NCBI RefSeq assembly: GCF_000223985.1
Contig: NZ_AFWV01000008.1
Location: 1-64,000 of the forward strand
DNA: 64,000 nucleotides
Source of the DNA: Thiocapsa marina 5811
Lineage (GTDB): Bacteria > Pseudomonadota > Gammaproteobacteria > Chromatiales > Chromatiaceae
Direction: 5' to 3'
Position numbers and translations under genes: made by a program. Below, piece by piece: positions 15,925-24,181 of the stretch. Under the pieces are notes generated by a model. That model saw only the letters and a program-made list of their open reading frames with translations. It was not told the origin of the DNA and did not search any database. The first letter of the stretch is position 1. The number at the start of each line of letters is the position of its first letter.

Positions 15925-18291
15925 TCACCAGCCAGCGAGCTCAGATTGCATTGCGATGCGATAGCCGATCGCCCGATAGCCCTGTTGCCGTCGAGCCCAC
16001 ATTCGCAGCAATGTCGGATGGCCGGTGTCGACGAAGTCGATGATGCGGACGTTGGTCTTCGATGCGTGCTCCCGATGCAGTCGGCCGGCGTATTGCTGCA
16101 AGCTTCCCTTCCAGGAGATCGGCATTGCCAAGACCAAGGTGTCGAGCGGTGGGTGATCGAACCCCTCTCCGACCAGTCTGCCGATGGCCAGCACGACCCT
16201 TGGCGCCTCCGGCGGCAGCGCATTGAGCTGCGCAATCGTCTCGGATCGATGCCGACGCGGCATTCGGCCATGCAGGACAAAAGGCGCTGGAGCAATGCCG
16301 TCCAAAGCCGTGCGCAGGGACGACAAATGGTCGGCTCGCTCGGTCAGCACCAGGATCTTACGTCCCTGTTGAAAGCGTTCGAGAACGGTGGCTGCGATGG
16401 CCCGGGTGCGCGTCCCGTCCATCGCCAGGTGGCGGAAGATTCCGTGAATGGCGGCGTCTGCCGGCAGTTCGATCGGTGTCTGCAGCTCGTGGGGGATGAC
16501 CGCGAGGTCGTGTGGAGCATCGGGCGGCGTGGCGGCCGTGTGCCGCAGCGGTCCACACTGCATGAAGATGATGGGATCCTGCCCGTCGCGGCGTGTCGGT
16601 GTTGCGCTCAGTCCCAGGACATATCGGGCTCTGACGCGCTTCAGGATCGCCTCGAAGGATCGCGCGCTGATGTGGTGGCACTCATCGACGATCACCTGGC
16701 CATAGTCCTCGACGAGCGACTTGACCTCGCCCTTGTGCGAAAGGGATTGCATCACCGCAATGTCGATCTGACCGCTGGGCTTGGTCTTGCCGCCACCGAT
16801 GATGCCAACCCGATCGCGTCCGACGTCCAGGAACGCCAGCAGACGCTCATGCCATTGCTCGAGCAGGTCCGTGCGGTTCACAAGAATCAGCGAATTGACT
16901 CCCCGCCGTGCGATGAGCGCCGCGGCCACGACGGTTTTACCGAAGGCGGTCGGGGCGCTGAGCACACCCGTCTCATGCTTCAACATGGCCGTGACGGCGG
17001 CTTCCTGATCGCGGCGCAGCTCGCCCTGGAAGTGCAATGCGATTGCGTGTCCAGCAAACCGCTCGTCATGCAGGTCCGCCTGGATCCCGTTGTCACTCAG
17101 AAGCTCCAGCGCGGCATCCAGGCAGCCGCGCGGCAGCGCCAGATGCTGCGGGTAGCTCTCGGCGCAACCGATCACCCGAGGTTTGCCCCAAACCGACAGG
17201 CGCATCGCCTGCAACCGATAGAAATCCGGATTCTGGAAGGCGGCAAGCCGGATCAGGCGGTTCGCGAGCGGCTGTGGTAGCTGTGCTCTTTCGAGGTAGA
17301 CGCCGTTGGCCAGCGTGATCCCAATCCGCTTCGGTAAAGGACCAGGGAGCCTCTTGCTCGGCGGCTTTGGAGGCTTCCATGGCCGCGCCAGATCCTCCTC
17401 GTCGATGAAGCTCACATCGAGTGGCTGAGCACCGCCGACCGCCTTCAGAATCGTCGGCTCGATGTCCCGCGGATCCATATGCCGCACGGAGGCGAGGAAG
17501 GTCCACTGGTCTGCATAGGCGCACCAGTCGCGGTCGACGAAGAGACTGCGCTGTTGCGCGCGCGGCGCCTTCTGCAAGGGCAAAGCGATCAGGTTGCCGA
17601 AGCCACCCTTGGGCAGCCGGTCCTGATTGGGAAAGAGCCGGTCGTAGGAGCTCAGCCTGAGCTGTCGGGTCCTCGCGCACGTGTGGCTGATGAGGGCGGC
17701 GCCGAGCCGTCGGACATCGCTCGCCGGAACGCCATCGGCGAAGAAGATCCAGGCGTGTGCGCCTTCACCCGAGCGGGAAATCTCAAGCGCGACCGGGACG
17801 CCAAGCTCATCGCATGACTGCGCAAAGGCCAGTGCGTCCTGTCGCCATTCCGCCTCGTCGAAATCGACCGCGAGGAAATGGCAGCGATCATCCTCGAGCA
17901 GGGGGTAGACGCCGATCGTGTGCTTGCCCGCCAGATGGCCGTAAATGACGGTATCGGTCAGTGGGAGGAGTTGGCGATGGCTGCAATCGGAGCACTTGAT
18001 GTTTCGTTTGTCGCAGAGGCCTTCTCGCCACTCGTTCGCGCAGGCGGGTGTGTATCCGGAGTGACCACTTTTCTTGCTTTCCCAGCGGACCGGATAGACA
18101 TCGTCGCGACCTCGGAAGAGGCGTCGAAACAGGGCCACCTTCTCGGCGGTCGAGAGCGGTGATTGATCCTGCTCCGACTCTGTCCGCCGGGACTCGGGCG
18201 ATTGGCGCCACTCGATGCCGTGGGCTTCGAGAAGCGCGATCAGGCGCGCGTTCTCGGCCTGAAGCACGGCAATCTCGTCCAGGTCACGCAT
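15925..18291 (-). CDS. TOTE-type primase-helicase (AEP domain fused to SF2 helicase)
   Basis: This 788-residue fusion starts with a leucine-zipper-like coiled coil (residues 1-28). A four-cysteine zinc knuckle follows (C84, C93, C100, C103). Next is an archaeo-eukaryotic primase domain with metal-binding AVDFDEAEW (D143/D145) and SRSGEGAHAWIFF (about 172-184). A superfamily 2 helicase follows, with Walker A APTAFGKT (446-453), DECH (536-539), LSATPTRRDG and the late QQYAGRLHRE. This architecture is the core of TOTE conflict systems, predicted to act against foreign nucleic acid. An ATG at 18291 is taken as the start; a TTG at 18342 is possible. The PIN toxin-antitoxin pair lies upstream on the same strand, 159 bases away. 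Confidence 0.85.
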   Translation of the reverse strand: MRDLDEIAVLQAENARLIALLEAHGIEWRQSPESRRTESEQDQSPLSTAEKVALFRRLFRGRDDVYPVRWESKKSGHSGYTPACANEWREGLCDKRNIKCSDCSHRQLLPLTDTVIYGHLAGKHTIGVYPLLEDDRCHFLAVDFDEAEWRQDALAFAQSCDELGVPVALEISRSGEGAHAWIFFADGVPASDVRRLGAALISHTCARTRQLRLSSYDRLFPNQDRLPKGGFGNLIALPLQKAPRAQQRSLFVDRDWCAYADQWTFLASVRHMDPRDIEPTILKAVGGAQPLDVSFIDEEDLARPWKPPKPPSKRLPGPLPKRIGITLANGVYLERAQLPQPLANRLIRLAAFQNPDFYRLQAMRLSVWGKPRVIGCAESYPQHLALPRGCLDAALELLSDNGIQADLHDERFAGHAIALHFQGELRRDQEAAVTAMLKHETGVLSAPTAFGKTVVAAALIARRGVNSLILVNRTDLLEQWHERLLAFLDVGRDRVGIIGGGKTKPSGQIDIAVMQSLSHKGEVKSLVEDYGQVIVDECHHISARSFEAILKRVRARYVLGLSATPTRRDGQDPIIFMQCGPLRHTAATPPDAPHDLAVIPHELQTPIELPADAAIHGIFRHLAMDGTRTRAIAATVLERFQQGRKILVLTERADHLSSLRTALDGIAPAPFVLHGRMPRRHRSETIAQLNALPPEAPRVVLAIGRLVGEGFDHPPLDTLVLAMPISWKGSLQQYAGRLHREHASKTNVRIIDFVDTGHPTLLRMWARRQQGYRAIGYRIAMQSELAGW

Positions 18292-18450
18292 CGGGATGAA
18301 AATCCGTGCCAAGGCATTCCAGCGCCCCTCCAGCGTCAACACGCGTCAGTACACGGGCTTTCCGAGTATGAGAACAGGTGCCGTAGACGTGAGCCATGAC
18401 TGGATCGACAGGCTTCGCTTGGACTTCTATCGGATGGACAAATCAGATTC

Positions 18451-19020
18451 TCAGATCAGGGCGATCTGGCTCTGCAGGAACCCGGCGACGCCGGGTAGCC
18501 CCTGGCGTCGCATCGTGTCGATGAAGGTCTCCGCCGAGAGCGGTGGATTCTTGAGTGCCGCACGCTGGAGCTTCGCCGCCGTGGTCACAACCGCCGGATC
18601 GAGATCGGCCAAATCGAGGATGAAGTCGTCGGGATGGCGAGCATTGATGTCAAAGTCGGCGAGCGCCTTCTGTGGAAAATCTCGGAGATTCGTCGTGACG
18701 ATGACCTGGGCACCGGACCGGATGGCGGCCGCCAGCACATGCCGGTCGTTCGGATCGGGAAGGAAAAGCCGATCGATCAAGTCCCCGTAGCCCGTTACCA
18801 GGCAATCCGGAACGGCCTTGTTGATGAGCGTCATCGTGCGGTGCAGCTTGGCCTCATCGAGCTCGGGCCGGTGTCGCAGCAGAGCCGTCAACCATTCGTG
18901 CTGGATCTCCTCCGTCCAGCGGGCGTGAAAACGCCGCGTCTGAGCCAGCCGAATCATCAAATCCCGCAGCGGCGCCGGGTAAAACAGGCACGCATCGTAG
19001 ATGACCGTGAAGCTCGCCAC
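18451..19020 (-). CDS. PIN-domain toxin (VapC-like)
   Basis: This 189-residue PIN-domain ribonuclease of the PF13470 type shows the acidic metal-binding residues in VIYDACLFYP near the N-terminus and LPDPNDRHVLAAA in the middle. A third conserved site lies in VTTNLRDFP. The longer C-terminal helical part is usual for this subgroup. It starts with GTG at 19018-19020, directly abutting the TAG stop of the antitoxin gene with no gap, so translation is coupled. It presumably cleaves RNA when freed from its partner. Confidence 0.85.
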   Translation of the reverse strand: MASFTVIYDACLFYPAPLRDLMIRLAQTRRFHARWTEEIQHEWLTALLRHRPELDEAKLHRTMTLINKAVPDCLVTGYGDLIDRLFLPDPNDRHVLAAAIRSGAQVIVTTNLRDFPQKALADFDINARHPDDFILDLADLDPAVVTTAAKLQRAALKNPPLSAETFIDTMRRQGLPGVAGFLQSQIALI

Positions 19021-19479
19021 CTAGTACCCCAGACCCAATTCCTGAGCCTGGGCCGCAAGCTCATCTGCGGCATCGGCAGTCTGTTGATCGAGCCCTTCGC
19101 GATAGGCCATCAGATCGGAGAAGCGGACACGACGATGCCGACCGACCTTGTAGAAGGGAATGGCGCCGCCCTCCAGTTGCTTGACCAGGAAGGGGCGGGA
19201 GACATTGAGCAGATCGGCAGCCTGCTGGGTCGTCAGCTCCGCGTGAATCGGAACCAGTGACACCGCGTTCCCCTGCGCCATCTGATTCAGGATGTCGACC
19301 AGCATGTGAATCGCCGAGACGGGCACTGTCACATCGGTCTCGCCATCGATCAGCCGCAGCCGAGCCGACTCGCCTCGCCCAATGCAGGCGGCCAGCAAAC
19401 GGCTACTCTCCAGCGCCAACGAAGCCTCGGCCTCCGTTGGCATCCGCACCCCAGGGTAGACCGGTGCAGCATGACTCAT
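19021..19479 (-). CDS. antitoxin with excisionase/MerR-like helix-turn-helix
   Basis: This 152-residue protein has a C-terminal helix-turn-helix of the excisionase type: LTTQQAADLLNVSRPFLVKQ, then GAIPFYKVGRHRRVRF with SDLMAYREG. This is the usual antitoxin partner of PF13470 PIN toxins. The N-terminal 70 residues are predicted helical and may contact operator or toxin. AGAGGAA seven bases before the ATG at 19479 fixes the start. Its stop codon abuts the toxin GTG. The AT-rich stretch just upstream (around 19500-19520) is the likely promoter and operator. Confidence 0.85.
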   Translation of the reverse strand: MSHAAPVYPGVRMPTEAEASLALESSRLLAACIGRGESARLRLIDGETDVTVPVSAIHMLVDILNQMAQGNAVSLVPIHAELTTQQAADLLNVSRPFLVKQLEGGAIPFYKVGRHRRVRFSDLMAYREGLDQQTADAADELAAQAQELGLGY

Positions 19480-19980
19480 CGCTCGGTTCCTCTGTTCAAT
19501 CACTTGAGGCGAAGTATAGTTGAATCTCGCCCACAATCGAAACATTCGAAACGCTGCGATCTACCCAGCTGCGCGTCACCAAGGTTTCCCGATCTCGCGC
19601 CGGCAGCCCGCGAGCTCTCAGGCACGTCAGAGACCGCAATATGACGTCAAGCGAACGCAGACCTAGGCTCACTGACCGACCCCTCCTGGGGCCCAGCCGC
19701 CGCCCACACCGGCGACTCGACTGAAAGCTATCCGAGTCCAGCATTCGCCGACATCCCCGGGGTCGAGAACCGGTCTTTGCGGGGGCCAATCCGTTGCGGC
19801 TTGCCCCGACAAATCGGCTCCTCACCGGAAACCGATGTACGCGCCGCTCCTCGACGCCAGGAGCGTCCCGTGAAGTCCCCGACGAGTATCCGCCACTGCT
19901 GCACAGTCATCCGGCGGCAATGTTCAACGGCGTTCAATCTGCGACCATAGCCCTCGAGCCCGTATCGCCGACGTCACGCC
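19480..19980. other. intergenic region between divergent genes
   Basis: About 500 bases separate the toxin-antitoxin promoter from the M48 lipoprotein gene. The first 40 bases are AT-rich and carry the presumed antitoxin promoter. I see no gene or repeat in the remainder. Confidence 0.4.
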
Positions 19981-20805
19981 ATGCCCATCCGCCGCCCCCA
20001 ACCGTTTTGCTTCCTCCTCGTGCCGATCCTGCTCTCGGCCGCCCTGCTCGGCACCGGATGCGAGGAATCCCCCACAGGCCGCAAGCAAGTCACCCTGGTG
20101 CCGGAGGCGCAGATGAGCGCGCTCGGCGAGCGCAGCTTCGCGGAGCTGCTGCGCACCCTGCCGTTGAACGACGATCCCGACGTGCGCGCCTACGTCGGCT
20201 GTGTCGCCGAGGCGTTGGTGGACGCCCTGCCGCAGCCGCACGGGCGGTGGTCCATCGCCGTCTTCGACGACCCGACACCCAATGCCTTCGCGTTGCCCGG
20301 CGGGAAGATCGGCGTGCATGCCGGCATGCTGCACGTCGCCCGCACGCCCGATCAGCTCGCCGCCGTCATCGCCCACGAGATCGCGCATGTGCTGGCGGAT
20401 CACTCCAACGAGCGCTTGACCCAGGAACTCGCGGTCCAGGGCGGGCTGATGCTGGTGGATCTGTTCGCCGAGGAGCCGGGGAGTCTCAAACACGAGGTGC
20501 TGCGCGGGGCGCTGGGTCTCGGCGCCGAATACGGGCTGCTGCTGCCTTACAGCCGAACCCACGAGCGCGAGGCGGACCGCATCGGCCGTGATCTGATGGC
20601 GCAGGCGGGTTTCGATCCCCGCGCCAGTGTGACGCTTTGGCGGAACATGGCCGCCGCCGGCGGGGGCCAACCGCCGGCCTTTCTCTCCACTCACCCCTCC
20701 CACGACAACCGTATGCAGGAGCTGGACGCGGACATGGAACAGGCCGTCGAGATCTACCGGCAGGCCCGTGCCACTGGGCGTGAGCCCGCGTGCTCGCCGC
20801 CGTGA
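19981..20805 (+). CDS. M48-family zinc metalloprotease, lipoprotein
   Basis: This 274-residue BepA/YcaL/LoiP-like protease has a lipoprotein signal: hydrophobic residues 8-24 and the lipobox LLGTGC. The zinc-binding motif is IAHEIAHVL (HExxH) and the third ligand lies in THEREADRIG. Proteins of this kind degrade or help to fold outer-membrane proteins in the periplasm. The ATG at 19981 has no strong ribosome-binding site but places the signal correctly. Part of this gene is duplicated as a broken copy about 6.5 kb to the left. Confidence 0.9.
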   Translation: MPIRRPQPFCFLLVPILLSAALLGTGCEESPTGRKQVTLVPEAQMSALGERSFAELLRTLPLNDDPDVRAYVGCVAEALVDALPQPHGRWSIAVFDDPTPNAFALPGGKIGVHAGMLHVARTPDQLAAVIAHEIAHVLADHSNERLTQELAVQGGLMLVDLFAEEPGSLKHEVLRGALGLGAEYGLLLPYSRTHEREADRIGRDLMAQAGFDPRASVTLWRNMAAAGGGQPPAFLSTHPSHDNRMQELDADMEQAVEIYRQARATGREPACSPP

Positions 20806-20832
20806 GGATGACGTCATGTGACGCGCTCCGAG

Positions 20833-21465
20833 CTAGTCGTCCCGGAGGGCATCCATGGCCACGAGGATCCGCGGCTCCGAACCCGGCGCGACCATCGGGG
20901 AGCGATGGATCGCACCGCCGTCCGCGTTGCCCTGCCAGGCGCTGCCCTTGAGCAGCACAATATCGAAGGGTAGGGCTTGTCCGGTTGCAGGGGCACCCGC
21001 GGCGCTGTCGGGCAGACCCCGCGGGCCGATCCCGGAAGCGTCAAGCCATTCCGTCCCCGGACCGCACCAAGTGCAGAGCATTCGGATGCCGGTGCGATCG
21101 ACATGCCAGCGGGGACACATAGCGCGATCAAGACGCTCGATGCGCAGGCCGATGGCCGTGCAGTCGAGCAGGTCGCCGTAGAGCTCCAGCAGGAAGGCGA
21201 GCTCGCGCCGAAGCGCCGGGTGTGCAAACGCCGGCGGCAGCGGCAGAGTATCCATATCGGGAACGCCATCGGCGGCGAGCCGGACGACCGCCCGCAGGCC
21301 GGACCAGCCGCTCGCTCGGAGGCCCGCGAGTGCGTCGAGGAGATTCGGGCTGCCGGGGGGCGAGTGGACACAGATCTGAGTCTCCGGGATGAAGATCCGG
21401 GTCAGATCGGCCAGGGTATCGGCCCGTTGCACCGCGTCGCTCCGGTTCACGGACTGCACGCTCAT
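20833..21465 (-). CDS. DUF1826 family protein
   Basis: This 210-residue protein is recognised by the conserved RLDRAMCPRWHVD, then RMLCTWCGPGTEWL and PFDIVLLKGSAW stretches of DUF1826. Two conserved His and Cys clusters suggest a metal-binding role. From memory, family members occur in zinc-responsive (Zur-regulated) clusters with COG0523 GTPases; none is in this window. The ATG at 21465 is preceded by GGAGG with eight-base spacing; an in-frame GTG at 21474 is less likely. A Zur-like box lies about 200 bases upstream. Confidence 0.8.
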   Translation of the reverse strand: MSVQSVNRSDAVQRADTLADLTRIFIPETQICVHSPPGSPNLLDALAGLRASGWSGLRAVVRLAADGVPDMDTLPLPPAFAHPALRRELAFLLELYGDLLDCTAIGLRIERLDRAMCPRWHVDRTGIRMLCTWCGPGTEWLDASGIGPRGLPDSAAGAPATGQALPFDIVLLKGSAWQGNADGGAIHRSPMVAPGSEPRILVAMDALRDD

Positions 21466-21663
21466 AGCTGACACCTCCGGGCTGAACGATTGAATCCGGG
21501 CGATGCCGGATGGCAGTCGCCCCTATTGGGATCGGCGAGGGCCGCGAGGATCCGTTTGGCGGCTCGGCGGACAGGATGCGCGGAGGCGGTACCTCGCCTC
21601 GGTGTTTCGCTCATGTGCCTCGGATCGGGGCGATCGCACACCGGCTTGGCTGTAGTAATGAAT

Positions 21664-21686
21664 ACGATGTTATAGCGTTACATTTC
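21664..21686. promoter_or_regulatory. Zur-like operator candidate
   Basis: The imperfect palindrome centred on GATGTTATAGCGTTACAT matches the gammaproteobacterial Zur pattern (GTTATA-AT-ATAAC core flanked by AT and TC/GA) in most positions. It stands in an AT-rich pocket between the divergent DUF1826 and hemP-like genes, and the regulation of both by zinc or iron is plausible. Confidence 0.5.
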
Positions 21687-21828
21687 GAGACGTAAACCCC
21701 GCGGAGAATCTGGTTGTCGGCGATCGCCCGCACGTGCGACCGGCCGATCGAAGTCATCCCCTGTCGGAGCACGCCGCACTGCACGCCGGTCCCGCCGGAT
21801 TGCCGACCACCGGCACGGGGATGGCCTC

Positions 21829-22041
21829 ATGAGCGCCGCGGTCGAGCCTTCGGGGCATCCCCGGCGGTCGCAGCCGCATCCCGAGCTCCGAGACGCCGTC
21901 TTCAGCGCCGAGCTTTTCGATCCGGGCGGGGAGTTGCGCATCCTGCATCGCGGCCGGCTGTATCGGCTGCGCGTCGCGCGCGCCGGTCACCTCGAGCTTG
22001 TCGGTCCGAAGGAGACGTCGCGGACGCCCGGTCTGTGCTGA
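21829..22041 (+). CDS. hemP: hemin uptake protein HemP-like (70 aa)
   Basis: The C-terminal half contains LFDPGGELRILHRGRLYRLRVARAGHLELV, of which the ELRILH then YRLRVARAGHL arrangement is the HemP/DUF2346 signature. HemP is a small protein linked to haem-uptake regulation in several proteobacteria. No haem receptor gene follows here, so it is a solitary copy. The ATG at 21829 has a purine-rich GGGGATGG upstream. The N-terminal 25 residues are variable and proline-rich. It is transcribed divergently from the DUF1826 gene with the Zur-like box between them. Confidence 0.7.
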   Translation: MSAAVEPSGHPRRSQPHPELRDAVFSAELFDPGGELRILHRGRLYRLRVARAGHLELVGPKETSRTPGLC

Positions 22042-22389
22042 GGGATCGGCGCTGTCCGCAGCGATGCACGGACGCGCTCAAGCTGCATGGGGGGCCGAGG
22101 CAACGACGCGATCACACTCTGTTTGTCGCAATCCGAATGACCGAGACCGGCCTCGCGCCCGCACCCGTTAAAGTGCACATATGTGCGCTTCTAATTGCGA
22201 TATCTCAGGGTAAAGCAGTCGGGAATGGGCCGATACTGTGCATGTGGGCGGCGCGCGAGTCGCCGCCTCGGAGCCCTGCCGCCCCGGCCGGTACCGAGGG
22301 CACGGGTGATCAGTCATTCAGGCGGACGCGCCGAGCGGCCCACGAGCGGGGAGCCGGCGTACGGGTCCGCTAGCAACGAGGAACAGTAC
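22042..22389. other. intergenic region with a 20-bp palindrome
   Basis: About 350 bases lie between the hemP-like and DUF5320-like genes. It holds a near-perfect palindrome at 22171-22190 (listed separately) and the first copy of a 25-base direct repeat at 22125-22149, whose second copy is at 22675-22700. No gene is seen. Confidence 0.45.
22171..22190. promoter_or_regulatory. 20-bp palindrome, operator candidate
   Basis: AAGTGCACATATGTGCGCTT is self-complementary except for one mismatched pair; the central 12 bases are a perfect palindrome. Its size and CATATG centre suit an ArsR- or MarR-type dimeric regulator site. It lies 200 bases upstream of the DUF5320-like gene. Confidence 0.4.
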
Positions 22390-22659
22390 ATGCCGAAACA
22401 AGACGGGAGCGGTCCCCGCGGACTCGGGCGCGGTCGTGGTCCGGGGCAAGGTCACGGGCGTGGACGTGGCCCCTGCGGTGGCGGGCGGATGCGCGCGGGA
22501 CGCGGCGGTGGCCGGCGCGGCACGCTCGCGGCCGGCGAAACTGCGACCCGACATCCGCATTTGCATGCGCCCGCGGCGCCGCCTCTGAGCGAGCAGATCG
22601 CGCAGTTGAGGGTGAGGCTCGAGCAGTTGGAGACCAGAGGGACGTCGGAACCCTTGTGA
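22390..22659 (+). CDS. DUF5320-like Gly/Arg-rich protein (89 aa)
   Basis: The product begins MPKQDGSGPRGLGRGRG and continues with Gly-Arg-rich repeats and a lone Cys, then a His-rich patch (TRHPHLHAP) and a C-terminal coiled coil LSEQIAQLRVRLEQLE. This order matches DUF5320-type proteins, often found beside NifB/NifX-like or Mrp-like iron-sulfur genes; none is adjacent here. The ATG is preceded by GAGGAAC. The Gly-rich part is likely disordered. Function is unknown; metal binding through the His patch is possible. Confidence 0.65.
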   Translation: MPKQDGSGPRGLGRGRGPGQGHGRGRGPCGGGRMRAGRGGGRRGTLAAGETATRHPHLHAPAAPPLSEQIAQLRVRLEQLETRGTSEPL

Positions 22660-22674
22660 CGGTAGCGCCCCACT

Positions 22675-22700
22675 GTCCGAAATCCGAATGACCAAGACCG
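22675..22700. repeat. second copy of a 25-base direct repeat (first copy at 22125-22149)
   Basis: The core AATCCGAATGACC followed by one variable base and AGACCG is shared by both copies, which flank the DUF5320-like gene about 550 bases apart. It may be a footprint of a duplication or an insertion. Confidence 0.45.
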
Positions 22701-22955
22701 TCGGCGCGAGCGTCTCGAACCCCGACGCCGGACACGATCCGGATCCATCGCGAGGCTGTGCAGGCTACGAGCCAAGGATCGCCCCTTCGCACCTCGCGTG
22801 ATCGTTATTAGAAATCGCTTGATATAACTCAATCGTCGTTGACGATGGCCGCCATCGCAACAAACGACTTCTTAGGTTCATCACCGATCGCTAATCTAGC
22901 GTCAACCTCACGCGAGGGACGACGCAACAACCACTGAACACCGGGAGATCGAGCC

Positions 22956-23609
22956 ATGACCAACGAGACCACTTCAGCCCCCGCCATGCCGCGTCTGAAC
23001 GAGCCGGCGCCGGCCTTCGATGCCCCCACCACCCACGGGCGCAAGACCCTGGAAGACTATCGCGGCAAGTGGCTGGTGCTCTTCTCGCACCCGGCCGACT
23101 TCACGCCGGTCTGTACCACCGAGTTCATGGGCTTCGCCCGCCGCCATGCCGATTTCCAGGCGATCGACTGCGATCTGCTCGGCCTCTCCATCGACAGCCA
23201 CTACAGCCACGTCGCCTGGGTGCGCAACATCAAGGAGAAGTTCGACGTGGAGATCGGGTTTCCGATCATCGCCGATCTCTCCATGCAGGTCGCCAAGGCC
23301 TACGGCATGATCCAGCCCGGCGCGAGCGACACCTCTGCGGTGCGCGCCACCTTCGTGATCGACCCGCAAGGCGTGCTGCGCGCGATGCTCTACTATCCGA
23401 TGAGCAACGGCCGCTCCATCGACGAGATCCTGCGTCTGGTGAAGGCCATGCAGACCTCCGACGCCTACAAGGTCGCCACGCCCGAGAACTGGCAGCCGGG
23501 CGAGCAGGTCATCGTCCCGCCGCCGGGCAGCGTGGAGGAGGCGAACGCACGGGTGGCAAGCGGCGAGTACGACTGCGTGGATTGGTACTTCTGCAAGAAG
23601 TCGCTCTGA
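22956..23609 (+). CDS. peroxiredoxin, Prx6 (1-Cys) type
   Basis: This 217-residue thiol peroxidase reduces H2O2 and organic hydroperoxides in the cytoplasm. The peroxidatic cysteine is in the DFTPVCTTEF motif (about residue 54), with the usual downstream arginine in the SDTSAVRATFVID segment. The long C-terminal arm including WQPGEQVIVPPP is characteristic of the Prx6 subfamily, and the tail ends CVDWYFCKKSL, giving two extra cysteines. The ATG has a GGAGA seven bases upstream. The upstream region contains small palindromes (for example CGCTAATCTAGCG at 22889-22901) that may bind a redox regulator. A terminator follows. Confidence 0.95.
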   Translation: MTNETTSAPAMPRLNEPAPAFDAPTTHGRKTLEDYRGKWLVLFSHPADFTPVCTTEFMGFARRHADFQAIDCDLLGLSIDSHYSHVAWVRNIKEKFDVEIGFPIIADLSMQVAKAYGMIQPGASDTSAVRATFVIDPQGVLRAMLYYPMSNGRSIDEILRLVKAMQTSDAYKVATPENWQPGEQVIVPPPGSVEEANARVASGEYDCVDWYFCKKSL

Positions 23610-23636
23610 GTCAGCATCCGGATTGATTGATGCGCG

Positions 23637-23666
23637 AAGCCCCGGCCGAAAGGTCGGGGCTTTTTT
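23637..23666 (+). terminator. intrinsic terminator of the peroxiredoxin gene
   Basis: An 11-bp stem (AAGCCCCGGCC with GGTCGGGGCTT, one G-T pair) closes a GAAA loop and runs into six T residues. It begins 27 bases after the stop codon. Confidence 0.9.
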
Positions 23667-23857
23667 GCGTTCCGGTCTGTGTTCGGTGAATGCACGATCG
23701 ATCGCCACGCGAAGGTCATGGTGCTCGCCGCCGAGAGCGATCGACTGCAGCTCAACATCGCAAGCCGACGCCGGTCCGGATTCCGGACAGGTCGATTCGC
23801 GTGGCCGAGAGCGGGGCGGTTCCGCTACAACGCCATCACCGCGACGCTGCGGAATCA

Positions 23858-24181
23858 TCAGGGCCTTGCGACCGCGGCCTCGATGCGCTTGGCGATCCAC
23901 TGATTCAGGCTCAACCCTTCGGCTTCGGCTCGCGCGGCGGCGCGACGATGGACCTCGGGCGTTAGCCGGAGCGGTATCCTGCCTTTGAAGGTGCGGTCGG
24001 GCTGCTCACCACGTTCCGCGCAGAAGGCGAGGTAATCGTCAATGCTGTCGCGAAAGGCCTGCTCGACCTCGCGATAGGTCTCACCCTCGAACGTGATAAC
24101 GTCCCTAAGCCCGACCACTCGCCCGATGAACGCGCCCTCGTCCGGCTCGACGGTTCCCACATAACCCTTATATTCAAGCAT
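23858..24181 (-). CDS. hicB: HicB-family antitoxin
   Basis: This 107-residue protein has the partly degraded RNase-H-like HicB fold at the N-terminus (MLEYKGYVGTVEPDEGAFIG, then FEGETYREVEQAFRDSIDDYL). A C-terminal ribbon-helix-helix (GRIPLRLTPEVHRRAAARAE, then SLNQWIAKRIE) binds the operator. It neutralises the HicA toxin encoded immediately upstream; the genes overlap by eight bases (24174-24181), as usual for toxin-first hicAB pairs. No other gene is in the unit. Confidence 0.9.
   Translation of the reverse strand: MLEYKGYVGTVEPDEGAFIGRVVGLRDVITFEGETYREVEQAFRDSIDDYLAFCAERGEQPDRTFKGRIPLRLTPEVHRRAAARAEAEGLSLNQWIAKRIEAAVARP

Noticed and set aside
15781-17280. Plus-strand open frame of about 500 codons
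   Set aside because: Antisense to the TOTE-type primase-helicase, which has all its helicase motifs on the other strand.
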